A DNA stretch of 64,000 nucleotides from Marivita geojedonensis (GTDB lineage Bacteria; Pseudomonadota; Alphaproteobacteria; Rhodobacterales; Rhodobacteraceae), in contig NZ_JFKC01000003.1 in assembly GCF_002115805.1 (NCBI RefSeq), positions 186,001 through 250,000 of the forward strand, written 5' to 3'. Within the stretch, counting starts at the first letter, position 1, and each line of letters opens with the position of its first letter. Made by a program: the position numbers and the translations under genes. The notes under the pieces are model-generated. The model saw only the letters and a list, made by a program, of their open reading frames with translations. It made no database searches and was not told where the DNA came from. Shown here piece after piece: positions 43,162 to 51,967 of the stretch.

Positions 43162-44025
43162 TCAGATATGAAGTTTGATCCAGTCCATCATGGCTTGGGC
43201 GGTATCGTCCGGGTTCTGGTCCGGAAAGAAATGTCCGCCGGGCAGAGCGGCATGCTGCATGTCTGCGAGGCGGTCGCTCCATGTTGCGGGAACATCCATC
43301 AGCCTCGCCATCGCACCATCCTGACCATAGAGAACCAGAGCGGGGCAGGTTACCTTGCGGTGAAGTTCGGCGCGGTCGTCCGCCCAGTCCACATCAATCG
43401 CCGCGCGGTAATCATGGCACATGGCGCGGATACAGGCGGGGTCTGACCAGGCGCGTCGATATTCTTTCAGCAATGCCGTATCGAAATCTTCCAGGCGTGC
43501 CTTTCCAAAACCCAGCAGGCAGCGTTCAAAATACATGTCCGGATCAAAGCCAATCAGTGTCTCCGGAAAGGGTTCGGGTTGGGCGAGGAAGAGCCAATGA
43601 TAATAGGCCCGCGCAACATCGGTAGTCATCTGCGTCAGCAGGTGCTCTGTCGGAACGATATCCATCACCGTCAGCGTCTGAACGGCATCAGGATGATCCA
43701 GCGCCATACGGTGTGCTGTGCGGCCTCCACGATCGTGACCGGCAACATGGAACCGGTCGAAACCGAGTGACGCCATCAGTTCCACCATGTCACGCGCCAT
43801 AAGCCGAAAGCTCATCTCGGGCATGGTTGCTGGTTTGCTGCTGTCACCATACCCCCGCAGATCCGCTGTCACGACGGTGAATGTTCCTGTGAGCCTTGCC
43901 ACGATGGGTCGCCACATCGACCGTGTCTGCGGAAACCCGTGCAACAGCAAAAGAGGCGGTCCGTTTCCGGCCACCTCGTATGCGATTTTTTGATTACCCG
44001 TCTGAAAGGTCTGGTATCGGCTCAT
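43162..44025 (-). CDS. Haloacetate (fluoroacetate) dehalogenase homologue
   Basis: This 287-aa alpha/beta hydrolase aligns closely with the fluoroacetate dehalogenase family. The nucleophile and carboxylate-binding residues are D98, R99 and R102 (GHDRGGRTAHR); the acid is D122 (DIVP); the halide pocket is H143-W144 (YYHWLFL) with Y206; the general base is H265 (GGHFF). The spacing between D98 and D122, H143 and W144 equals that of the well-studied RPA1163 enzyme. It probably cleaves C-halogen bonds in haloacetates. It overlaps the upstream 188-aa membrane protein gene by 4 bp. Confidence 0.88.
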   Translation of the reverse strand: MSRYQTFQTGNQKIAYEVAGNGPPLLLLHGFPQTRSMWRPIVARLTGTFTVVTADLRGYGDSSKPATMPEMSFRLMARDMVELMASLGFDRFHVAGHDRGGRTAHRMALDHPDAVQTLTVMDIVPTEHLLTQMTTDVARAYYHWLFLAQPEPFPETLIGFDPDMYFERCLLGFGKARLEDFDTALLKEYRRAWSDPACIRAMCHDYRAAIDVDWADDRAELHRKVTCPALVLYGQDGAMARLMDVPATWSDRLADMQHAALPGGHFFPDQNPDDTAQAMMDWIKLHI

Positions 44026-44588
44026 TTCGCCGATGAGGAAACCATCACAACGCTGCCCCAGTCAACATTGGCCAGTTGAACGGATTGTTCCTGCGCCAGG
44101 ATCAGCAGATCGCCCGGCCCGTCGAGGCCGGCATACTGGAAACCGGCTTCAACATGTGCGGGATCGAGATTCATGACGCCAATGGCCGCGATCGCCCCAA
44201 TGACAAGACCTGCGGCGTTCCGGCGGCCGGTGGCGCGCGGATTTACGATACGGATCATGCTGGCAAGGTAAAAGATGATCAGACCGATGATGAGGATGGA
44301 AATGCCCTTCATCGCATAGGTCAGAAATTGAACGGGCCAGCCTGACCAGACGAGCAGTTCTCGGACGCTGTCGGGATCATCGGCTGCGTACATCGCGGAC
44401 AGGGCAAGTCCGCAGCCCAGAGCCGACATCATAACCGGATGTTCCGCTGCTCCACGGGCGGATTTCTCAAGCTCCCAGGGTTGCCGAACAACTCTGGCGG
44501 TGGCGGGCATGGCAGCGAAAGCGGGGTCCAACCGCTTAATGCGGCTGTTGAAATCGTTACGATCTTGTTTCCGAAGCACTCGTCTCAT
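44022..44588 (-). CDS. Conserved membrane protein, 188 aa
   Basis: I do not recognise this family. The N-terminus is basic (MRRVLRKQDRNDFNSRIKRLD) and cytoplasmic; there are about three hydrophobic segments (ALGCGLALSAMYA, GISILIIGLIIFYLASMI, AAGLVIGAIAAIGVM), and the tail is soluble (EAGFQYAGLDGPGDLLILAQ). It overlaps the haloacetate dehalogenase gene by 4 bp, so the two are co-translated, but nothing in it suggests a halogen-related role. It is probably widely kept in related species. Confidence 0.7.
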   Translation of the reverse strand: MRRVLRKQDRNDFNSRIKRLDPAFAAMPATARVVRQPWELEKSARGAAEHPVMMSALGCGLALSAMYAADDPDSVRELLVWSGWPVQFLTYAMKGISILIIGLIIFYLASMIRIVNPRATGRRNAAGLVIGAIAAIGVMNLDPAHVEAGFQYAGLDGPGDLLILAQEQSVQLANVDWGSVVMVSSSAK

Positions 44589-44700
44589 GCGTTAACCAAT
44601 CGCCCTGAAATGTGTCCAGAATTGGATCGGCATGCGGCTTAACTGCGAAAGTTAGCGCGCGTTAAAGTAGAATCCGCCACAAAAAAAGACAGATTGAGGG

Positions 44701-46074
44701 TCACTTTGTGAGCGCAGCCAAGATTCTGGCCCAACTTCTTGTCCCTTTGTGGAAGCTCTCAATGTCGTATTTTTCGTTGGGGCTGTGAATCTGGTCGTCG
44801 TCTTTTCCGAATCCGATGAGCATTGATTCGGTTCCGAGCAACGTCTGGAAATACCCGGCGACAGGAATGGATCCGCCGCAGCCGATAAACGCTGCCTCAT
44901 CAGGCCATTCGTCACTCAGCGCCTGCCGCGCTTTTTCGAAAACAGGATTGTCGATCGGCATGACGGAAGCAGGGGACGCGCCGTGCGCCTTGAATTCAAC
45001 CTTACAGTCGTTGGGAACCATATCGTTGATCATCGCACGCAGGCTTTCGCGGATCGCGTGCGGGTCCTGTTGCCCGACAAGGCGAAAACTGATCTTGGCG
45101 CTGGCTGTTGACGGAAGAACCGTCTTGAACCCTTCGCCCTGATACCCGCCTCCGATGCCATTGACTTCGCAGGTCGGCCGCGACCAAAGCATTTCCAGCG
45201 CGCTGCGCCCGGCCTCGCCCGCCAGGTCAGCCAGCCCGACGTCTCCAAGAAACGCTTTGTGATCGAAGCCGAGACCTTCCCATTGCTGAATCACATCATC
45301 GGGCAGTTCGGGAACGCCCTCATAAAATCCGGGAACCGTAATCTTGCCGGAGTCATCGTGCAGCGCGGCGATGATGCGTGACAGCACCCGGATCGGATTC
45401 ATTGCAGCGCCGCCATACATGCCGGAATGCAGGTCACGACTGGGACCGGTGATCGTGATTTCCTCCTGAAGCAGGCCGCGCAGCATTGTGGTGATCGCCG
45501 GTACACGGCTGTCGAACAACCCGGTGTCGCAGATCAGGGCAACGTCGCTTTTCAGCTCGTCGGCGTTCTCCTTCAGGAAAGGGATCAGAGAAGGAGACCC
45601 CGATTCCTCTTCGCCTTCAAAGAAGAAGGTGATCCTGCAGGGCAGGGATCCGTGTTCCGCCTTCCATGCGCGGCAGGCTTCGACAAAGGTCATCAGCTGC
45701 CCTTTGTCGTCAGCACTTCCCCGACCACGGATCACTTTGCCTTTGGGCGTGTCTTCGATCTGCGGATCGAATGGATCATTGTCCCAAAGGTTGAGAGGGT
45801 CGACCGGCTGCACGTCGTAGTGTCCGTAGAACAACAAATGCGGGCCAGGGCCGTCAATGTGGCCGATGACCATCGGGTGGCCGGGTGTTTGACGCTTGGA
45901 TGCTGCCGCTCCAAGAGATGTCAGGTCTTCAACAAGCCAGTCAGCGGCGCGGTCACATTCGGCCTTGTACGCGGGATCTGTCGAGATCGAGGGAATGCGC
46001 AACAGTTCCATCAGCCGGTCAAGGCTTTCAGGCAGGGAAGAATCGATACGGTTCAGAACGGGATCGACAGACAT
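44701..46074 (-). CDS. M20-family dipeptidase/amidohydrolase
   Basis: This 457-aa zinc metallopeptidase has the M20 metal ligands: LLFYGHYDVQPV (His and Asp), GRGSADDKGQ, FFEGEEESGS (catalytic Glu) and HSPNEKYD near the C-terminus. The start at 46074 has AGGAG 6 bp upstream. It belongs to the M20 dipeptidase branch whose members cleave Xaa-Yaa dipeptides, including carnosine-like ones. It stands alone, divergent from hemA; the 288-bp gap between them carries the hemA promoter. Confidence 0.9.
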   Translation of the reverse strand: MSVDPVLNRIDSSLPESLDRLMELLRIPSISTDPAYKAECDRAADWLVEDLTSLGAAASKRQTPGHPMVIGHIDGPGPHLLFYGHYDVQPVDPLNLWDNDPFDPQIEDTPKGKVIRGRGSADDKGQLMTFVEACRAWKAEHGSLPCRITFFFEGEEESGSPSLIPFLKENADELKSDVALICDTGLFDSRVPAITTMLRGLLQEEITITGPSRDLHSGMYGGAAMNPIRVLSRIIAALHDDSGKITVPGFYEGVPELPDDVIQQWEGLGFDHKAFLGDVGLADLAGEAGRSALEMLWSRPTCEVNGIGGGYQGEGFKTVLPSTASAKISFRLVGQQDPHAIRESLRAMINDMVPNDCKVEFKAHGASPASVMPIDNPVFEKARQALSDEWPDEAAFIGCGGSIPVAGYFQTLLGTESMLIGFGKDDDQIHSPNEKYDIESFHKGTRSWARILAALTK

Positions 46075-46217
46075 GCAAAGCTCCTTCGCGCTGGTCTGGC
46101 GGGACCGTAACACTGCCAAATCCACTGTCCAGAGGGGTGCGATTCCCGCAGCTTCGGCATTTGATGATTGAGAAATGTCCCTTTTTTCAGGGTCAAAGCC
46201 CTGTGGCACGGTTTAAG

Positions 46218-46231
46218 TTGACCCAGATCAA
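46218..46231 (+). promoter_or_regulatory. FNR/FnrL-like box upstream of hemA
   Basis: TTGAC-CCAG-ATCAA matches the FNR consensus at 9 of 10 fixed positions. It is 132 bp ahead of the hemA start, and CATACA (46253-46258) is a plausible -10, which would put the box near -40.5. In R. sphaeroides FnrL activates hemA directly, so this site fits known regulation. Confidence 0.72.
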
Positions 46232-46362
46232 GGCTGCGACGGTTGGTCATTCCATACACACATTGTCAGACGGGGATGTGATCTATATCCATTCTAAAAC
46301 GTGAATGCGACGTGGGGCGACGAAAACGGCCTTACAAGATCGCAGACTGCAAGGAGACGCCG

Positions 46363-47586
46363 GTGAGCTATACTGACCAACTTGATCAAGCCCTGAACCG
46401 TTTGCACGAAGAGGGACGCTACCGGACCTTCATCGATATTGAGCGTCAAAACGGTCAGTTTCCGCATGCGGTCTGGCGCAAGCCCGACGGATCCGAGCAG
46501 GACATCACCGTGTGGTGTGGCAATGACTATCTTGGCATGGGCCAGCATCCGGCGGTTCTGGCCGCGATGCACGAGGCGTTGGACGCCACAGGCGCGGGAT
46601 CGGGCGGGACCCGCAATATTTCGGGCACAACCGTGTATCACAAGCGTCTCGAAGCCGAGCTTGCCGATCTGCACCAGAAAGAGGCCGCGCTGCTGTTCAC
46701 CTCGGCCTACATCGCAAACGACGCCACGCTTTCGACACTGCCCAAGCTGTTTCCCGGCCTGATCATTTACTCGGATGAGTTGAACCACGCGTCGATGATC
46801 GAAGGTGTCCGTCGCAACGGTGGGGCAAAGCGGATTTTCAGGCATAATGATGTTGAACATCTCCGCGAACTGCTCGCCGCGGATGATCCTGACGCTCCAA
46901 AACTCATTGCATTCGAATCGATCTACTCGATGGACGGCGATTTCGGCCCGATCGAAGCGATTTGCGACCTTGCGGACGAATTCAACGCATTGACCTATAT
47001 CGACGAAGTTCATGCGGTCGGGATGTATGGCCCGCGCGGGGCCGGTGTTGCAGAACGCGACGGCCTGATGGACCGGATCGACATCATCAATGGCACCCTT
47101 GCGAAAGCCTATGGCGTGATGGGCGGCTATATCGCCTCGTCGGCTAAAATGTGCGACGCAATAAGATCTTACGCGCCGGGGTTCATCTTTACGACTTCGC
47201 TTCCGCCTGCCGTTGCAGCAGGCGCTGCGGCGTCGGTTGCGCATCTGAAAACCGATCAGAGCCTGCGCGACCAGCACCAGCTTCAGGCAAAAATCCTGAA
47301 AATGCGCCTTAAGGGTCTTGGTCTTCCGATCATCGACCACGGCAGCCACATCATTCCGGTCATCGTTGGTGATCCGGTGCACACCAAGAAACTGTCAGAC
47401 ATGATGCTCGACCGTTTTGGCATCTACGTTCAGCCGATCAACTTCCCGACTGTTCCGCGCGGAACTGAACGGCTTCGGTTTACGCCGTCGCCGGTGCACG
47501 GACCGAAAGAGATCGACACTCTTGTGCATGCGATGGATGAACTTTGGGCGCATTGTGCGCTGAATCGTGCCGAACTGAGCGCCTAA
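46363..47586 (+). CDS. hemA: 5-aminolevulinate synthase
   Basis: This 407-aa PLP enzyme condenses glycine with succinyl-CoA to 5-aminolevulinate, the first step of the Shemin (C4) heme/tetrapyrrole route. Motifs: [12 protein letters not shown] for substrate binding, [27 protein letters not shown] (PLP ring Asp) and [17 protein letters not shown] with the Schiff-base Lys. The start is GTG at 46363, with an AAGGAG site 6 bp upstream; the length equals that of R. sphaeroides HemA. An FNR-like box precedes it. It supplies tetrapyrroles for siroheme and cytochromes encoded nearby. Confidence 0.97.
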   Translation: MSYTDQLDQALNRLHEEGRYRTFIDIERQNGQFPHAVWRKPDGSEQDITVWCGNDYLGMGQHPAVLAAMHEALDATGAGSGGTRNISGTTVYHKRLEAELADLHQKEAALLFTSAYIANDATLSTLPKLFPGLIIYSDELNHASMIEGVRRNGGAKRIFRHNDVEHLRELLAADDPDAPKLIAFESIYSMDGDFGPIEAICDLADEFNALTYIDEVHAVGMYGPRGAGVAERDGLMDRIDIINGTLAKAYGVMGGYIASSAKMCDAIRSYAPGFIFTTSLPPAVAAGAAASVAHLKTDQSLRDQHQLQAKILKMRLKGLGLPIIDHGSHIIPVIVGDPVHTKKLSDMMLDRFGIYVQPINFPTVPRGTERLRFTPSPVHGPKEIDTLVHAMDELWAHCALNRAELSA

Positions 47587-47721
47587 GCCGTGGAATCAGT
47601 GCAATAAACCTTGCCGTATGTTAGCGTACACGTAATAAACCGCACGACTCGACTCATTACCGGGTACGTGTGACGCAGGCAGCGTGTAGTTAGTTAGTGG
47701 AAACGGCAAGGGGCAGCGAGT

Positions 47722-49326
47722 ATGATTGGGCGGAAACCCCAAAAGATTTCGCAGGACACATCTGACGCCAAACCGCGCGGGTTCGATGATTTCGAACTCC
47801 GGTTGGGCGATGTCATGCGTGGGGAACGTGCCACCCTCGGAAAATCGCTTCTCGATGTTCAGCGTGAACTGCGCATCAAGGCGAGCTACATCGCCGCGAT
47901 CGAAAACTGTGATCCCACCGCATTTGACACGCCTGGCTTCATCGCCGGATATGTGCGCTCCTACGCCCGGTATCTGGGCATGGACCCGGATGACACCTAT
48001 GCGGTCTTTTGCGCCGAAAGCGGTTTTGAAACCGCGCACGGCATGTCGGATGCTGCGTCCTCTCGGAAAAAGACCGAAGTAAAGGTTGCGTCTGGCCCCG
48101 TCGGTGCGCGTGATCCGTTCTCGCAGCCTGCGTTGCCCTTCGCCCCGAGCACCGATTCCTTCCTGTCGCGGATCGAACCGGGCGCGATCGGATCGACACT
48201 TGTGCTTGTCATGCTTCTGGGTGGTCTCGGCTATGGCGGGTATTCCGTTCTGCAGGAGGTCCAGCGGGTTCAGCTGGCACCTGTGGATCAAACCCCCGTT
48301 GTCCTGTCTGATCTCGATCCGCTCCAGGCCACAATCCAGCCAACGGAAAGCACGGGCGCAGTCGGGACGGAAACAGTTGCCGATGCCGGGGCAGGGGTGT
48401 TCACGCCGCCCGCGAACGTGGAAGCGTTTGATCGTCTCTATCGGCCGCAGGCTCTTGACGTTCCGGTTCTCGTTGCGCGTGACGCACCGATCTCGACGCT
48501 CGACCCCAACAGTGTTGGAGCTTTTGCGCAGGTCGCGACACAGGATCTGCCGTCCGTCGATCTCAACCCGGCGGACAGCAGCGTCGTGTCTCGGTTCGCC
48601 TCGTCCAACACGTTCTCTGCAGAGGGTGTGACACTGATCGCGGCGCGTCCCGCATGGGTCCGCGTGCGCGGCGAAGACCGTTCCATCCTTTTCGAGCGGG
48701 TGATGGCGGCTGGCGACACCTGGACAGTCCCTCAGTCCGAAGCGAACGCTCTGCTGAATGTTGGAGAGAGTGGCGCGCTCTATGTCTCAGTCAACGGGCA
48801 GACCGTTGGTCCGGTCGGCCCATCGGGGACAGTGACATCGGATTTGCCTCTGGATGGTCCGACACTGGCCGCAGCGCTCGAGCCTGCAGATCTGCGGGCG
48901 GATGCCGATCTGTCTCGTGTTCTCTCGGATCTGGGCGGTACGGTCGAGCAACCGGTCGTTGGACAGCCGAAAATTCTTGAGGACAGCGCGCCGGGTGTGA
49001 CACTCGTGGCGGTGCGTCCGGCGTGGATCCGCGTGCGTGCCGCAGACGGAAGCGTGATTTTCGAAACTATCATGAATGCCGGGGACACCTACCAGGTTCC
49101 CGCGACTGAAGAACCGCCGACTCTGCGGGTTGGGGAATCCGGCGCGATCTATTTTGCGATGAACGGTCAGACCTATGGCCCGGCGGGTCCGCGTGGCTCC
49201 GTCACATCGAACCTCGCGCTGTCGGTCGATGAGCTTTCGCAGACCTACTCCGTCGCGTCGATCGAGGCGGATAGTGACTTGGCGCGTGTCGTTGCGGAAC
49301 TCGAGCTGCCGCTGGTCACGGACTGA
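47722..49326 (+). CDS. RodZ-like HTH membrane protein with two DUF4115 domains
   Basis: This 534-aa protein has an N-terminal helix-turn-helix of the RodZ/Xre type (residues about 24-100: FELRLGDVMRGERATLG, then KSLLDVQRELRIKASYIAAIEN), one transmembrane helix at about 153-176 (GSTLVLVMLLGGLGYGGYSVL), a long periplasmic linker, and two copies of a DUF4115-like beta domain at about 300-385 and 423-505. RodZ connects MreB to the cell-wall elongation machinery. Here the duplicated C-terminal domain departs from the single one in standard RodZ. It follows hemA and precedes ispG. Confidence 0.82.
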   Translation: MIGRKPQKISQDTSDAKPRGFDDFELRLGDVMRGERATLGKSLLDVQRELRIKASYIAAIENCDPTAFDTPGFIAGYVRSYARYLGMDPDDTYAVFCAESGFETAHGMSDAASSRKKTEVKVASGPVGARDPFSQPALPFAPSTDSFLSRIEPGAIGSTLVLVMLLGGLGYGGYSVLQEVQRVQLAPVDQTPVVLSDLDPLQATIQPTESTGAVGTETVADAGAGVFTPPANVEAFDRLYRPQALDVPVLVARDAPISTLDPNSVGAFAQVATQDLPSVDLNPADSSVVSRFASSNTFSAEGVTLIAARPAWVRVRGEDRSILFERVMAAGDTWTVPQSEANALLNVGESGALYVSVNGQTVGPVGPSGTVTSDLPLDGPTLAAALEPADLRADADLSRVLSDLGGTVEQPVVGQPKILEDSAPGVTLVAVRPAWIRVRAADGSVIFETIMNAGDTYQVPATEEPPTLRVGESGAIYFAMNGQTYGPAGPRGSVTSNLALSVDELSQTYSVASIEADSDLARVVAELELPLVTD

Positions 49327-49435
49327 GCGACGCACCCCTGACAATTCACGCTTGAAGCACCCCGCCAGCGGGCCTAGCTATACGTCTGGAAAAACTGTAC
49401 GGTTTGGTTGACACTTTCCGCCGGAGGAACCCTGC

Positions 49436-50563
49436 ATGAGCCTCAATCACGTTCGCCCATGGCGCAACATCTACCGTCGTACCTCGCGCCAGATCATGGT
49501 GGGCAATGTGCCGGTAGGAGGCGATGCACCGATCTCCGTGCAGACCATGACCAACACGCTGACACCGGACGTTAAAGCGACCGTCGCGCAGGTTCAGGCT
49601 GCAGCGGATGCTGGGGCCGATATCGTGCGAGTGTCGGTGCCTGACGAAGACAGTTCGCGTGCGCTGAAGGAAATCGTCCGGGAAAGCCCTGTTCCCATCG
49701 TCGCGGACATTCACTTTCACTATAAACGGGGCATCGAGGCGGCAGAAGCAGGCGCCGCCTGCCTGCGCATCAACCCCGGAAATATCGGATCGCAGGACCG
49801 GGTGCGTGAAGTCATCAAAGCTGCGCGGGACCACAACTGTTCGATCCGGATCGGTGTGAACGCCGGTTCGCTGGAAAAGCACTTGCTCGAAAAATACGGC
49901 GAACCATGTCCCGATGCGATGGTGGAATCCGGTTTGGATCACATCAAGATATTGCAGGACAACGATTTTCACGAATTCAAGATCAGCTGCAAGGCATCTG
50001 ATGTCTTTATGGCTGCGGCCGCCTATCAGCAGCTCGCAGAGGCGACCGACGCACCGATCCATCTGGGCATCACCGAAGCGGGTGGCCTGATGTCAGGGAC
50101 CATCAAATCGGCCATTGGCTTGGGCAACCTTCTTTGGATGGGCATAGGTGACACGATCCGGGTGTCTCTCTCTGCGGATCCGGTGGAAGAGGTGAAGGTC
50201 GGTTACGAAATCCTGAAGTCTCTTGGCCTGCGCCACCGCGGTGTGAACATCATTTCCTGCCCCAGCTGCGCGCGTCAGGGATTTGACGTGATCAAGACCG
50301 TTGAGACATTGGAAAAGCGCCTGGAGCACATAAAGACTCCGATGAGCCTGTCGATCATCGGCTGCGTGGTGAATGGACCCGGCGAGGCACTCATGACCGA
50401 TGTCGGCTTTACCGGCGGCGGCAACGGTGCGGGCATGGTGTATCTCGCGGGCAAGCAAAGCCACAAGATGACCAATGACCAGATGGTGGATCATATCGTC
50501 GAGCAGGTCGAGAAAAAGGCGGCTGAGCTTGAAGCTGCCAGTACGCCGGAAGCGGCTGAGTAA
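49436..50563 (+). CDS. ispG: 4-hydroxy-3-methylbut-2-enyl diphosphate synthase (IspG)
   Basis: This 375-aa [4Fe-4S] enzyme turns MEcPP into HMBPP in the non-mevalonate isoprenoid pathway. The cluster ligands are in [12 protein letters not shown] and [11 protein letters not shown]; the N-terminal TIM barrel includes [15 protein letters not shown]. The electron donor (flavodoxin or ferredoxin) is not encoded nearby. The start ATG at 49436 follows GGAGG. The gene ends before the AT-rich region that leads to the metzincin gene. Confidence 0.96.
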   Translation: MSLNHVRPWRNIYRRTSRQIMVGNVPVGGDAPISVQTMTNTLTPDVKATVAQVQAAADAGADIVRVSVPDEDSSRALKEIVRESPVPIVADIHFHYKRGIEAAEAGAACLRINPGNIGSQDRVREVIKAARDHNCSIRIGVNAGSLEKHLLEKYGEPCPDAMVESGLDHIKILQDNDFHEFKISCKASDVFMAAAAYQQLAEATDAPIHLGITEAGGLMSGTIKSAIGLGNLLWMGIGDTIRVSLSADPVEEVKVGYEILKSLGLRHRGVNIISCPSCARQGFDVIKTVETLEKRLEHIKTPMSLSIIGCVVNGPGEALMTDVGFTGGGNGAGMVYLAGKQSHKMTNDQMVDHIVEQVEKKAAELEAASTPEAAE

Positions 50564-50694
50564 ACAATCTCAGAGTGTTCTAACACTATGATAACAAGGC
50601 GGTTGAGGTCGGACCCGTTCTGCCGTCGCTGCAGGATTTACTTGTCATGTGACCCAAGATCAGACATCCTAATTACTTATTTAATTAGGTATTC
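50564..50694. promoter_or_regulatory. AT-rich leader ahead of the metzincin gene
   Basis: This 131-bp gap contains AGTGTT-CT-AACACT (50572-50586 region), a weak hairpin that may end ispG transcription, and the AT-rich inverted repeat at 50668-50689. It is markedly lower in GC than its surroundings. Confidence 0.45.
50668..50689 (+). promoter_or_regulatory. AU-rich perfect hairpin enclosing the ribosome-binding site
   Basis: CCTAATTA (50668-50675) and TAATTAGG (50682-50689) form a perfect 8-bp stem with a 6-base loop. The 3' arm holds TTAGG, the only ribosome-binding-like sequence, 8 bp ahead of the ATG at 50698. The leader hairpin would hide this site, and only two G-C pairs close it, as in RNA-thermometer-type control. 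Alternatively it is a protein-binding operator. Confidence 0.5.
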
Positions 50695-50697
50695 GTG

Positions 50698-51642
50698 ATG
50701 GCTTTGACTCCGGTTAGGCACGTGGTCCACATCAAGACCACAAAACGATATGCGAAATACGACGCAGAACTCGATACGACAGTTTGCGACCGGTATAATA
50801 ATGCCAATTTGACGTTGACCATGCGTCTGGGTTTTCGGCAGATCAACCCGGCTGGTGGTGCTGCAAGCGGCACATATCACGACTACGGTGATCCAACAAA
50901 GCCCGCGAGAACTATCGTGCGTTGGACACCGGGAAGCTGGAGCCGTTGGAAGACCAACTTCGTGCGGTCGGCACAGCCTTTCTGGAATGGGAAATTCTGG
51001 TTGGTGAACAACTTTCCAACGTGCCTGGAGTTTGAAGACGGTCAAACCTATCGCCCCAACATCTATTGTCGTTTCAGATTAAGCGGAGCTGATGTCGCGG
51101 CTGGCGGTTCATACCACCATACTATTGATGTTGTGCGTCTTGACCCGTCAGAGTCTTTCTTCGGGTCTCATTCAACGCTGTATGACAGCAACGATACCCA
51201 ACCGACCCCCAAAGACACTGATAGTACCGGGGCGGCTGTGATGCAGCGCGCGCATGTGCATGAAATTGGTCATCTTTTGGGAATGGGTCACGCAACCCAG
51301 GGTTCGGCGGCGTGCCCGCAGGGCCCCAGGGACGATACCAACGCCGATGCGTGTTACGGAACTTCGGATCACGACATGCATTCTGTGATGGGGTCTGGTA
51401 TGGCTTTATACACGGTGCATGCATTTCCCTGGCGTTGGGCTGCGGCGGATATCACCGGCAAAGGCACGGTAAGAAGCCCCGCTGACAACAGGGAGTTGCG
51501 CGCGCGGCGCACCCGGCTGTTGGGAGGTCCCCAGCCTGATCCCACGACCAATGACTGGTCGGCGAAAATGGTCCGCCATTATCCTCGAACCCAGGATGAG
51601 GCCAGACTCGGGCAGGCAATTACGCGCAGGCCTTCGCGGTGA
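50698..51642 (+). CDS. Metzincin-type zinc metalloprotease, no signal peptide
   Basis: This protein of 314 aa (ATG 50698; GTG 50695 adds one residue) has the full metzincin zinc helix HEIGHLLGMGH with His at 188, 192 and 198 and Glu189, plus a Met-turn VMGSGM at about 230-235. It has about five Cys (TVCDR, FPTCLEF, NIYCRF, AACPQG, DACYGT), which suggests disulfides and an extracytoplasmic site, yet no signal peptide is visible. Base composition is less GC-rich than neighbours, and the leader is AT-rich, consistent with transfer. I cannot place it in a specific metzincin family. It overlaps a small exported-protein gene by 4 bp. Confidence 0.78.
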   Translation: MALTPVRHVVHIKTTKRYAKYDAELDTTVCDRYNNANLTLTMRLGFRQINPAGGAASGTYHDYGDPTKPARTIVRWTPGSWSRWKTNFVRSAQPFWNGKFWLVNNFPTCLEFEDGQTYRPNIYCRFRLSGADVAAGGSYHHTIDVVRLDPSESFFGSHSTLYDSNDTQPTPKDTDSTGAAVMQRAHVHEIGHLLGMGHATQGSAACPQGPRDDTNADACYGTSDHDMHSVMGSGMALYTVHAFPWRWAAADITGKGTVRSPADNRELRARRTRLLGGPQPDPTTNDWSAKMVRHYPRTQDEARLGQAITRRPSR

Positions 51643-51959
51643 TCCGGTTGAGCACACTGGCTTTGCTCGGCAGCCTCATGATACAAAATCCTTCTCTCGG
51701 AGGCACCATGTCGGAATGTGCAAGAACTCCCGTTGAAACGTCCCGTTGCGTAATCGAAGCGATTTTACGCGATCTTTCAGACACGTATACCGGCCTTGAT
51801 GGCGGTGGAATCGCGTCGATCACCCAAGATGCGACTTGGAAATACACGGTCGCGATTGCGCGCGAAGAGCGATTGGATCTCATCACGTACACTGTTGTCT
51901 TGCACGACGATGGCATGGTCGAGATCACTGATCGCGCCAAATCGACAAAGTCTTACTGA
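51639..51959 (+). CDS. Small exported protein coupled to the metzincin, 106 aa
   Basis: The GTG start at 51639 overlaps the metzincin stop (GTGA), so both are co-translated. Residues 1-21 (MIRLSTLALLGSLMIQNPSLG) look like a signal peptide. The mature part has two Cys (SECARTPVETSRC) and a beta-rich end (WKYTVAIAREERLDLITYTVVLH). I recognise no family. Being small, exported, cysteine-paired and co-translated with a protease, it could be an inhibitor, chaperone or substrate of that protease; this is inference. Confidence 0.7.
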   Translation: MIRLSTLALLGSLMIQNPSLGGTMSECARTPVETSRCVIEAILRDLSDTYTGLDGGGIASITQDATWKYTVAIAREERLDLITYTVVLHDDGMVEITDRAKSTKSY

Positions 51960-51967
51960 CGACTGTC

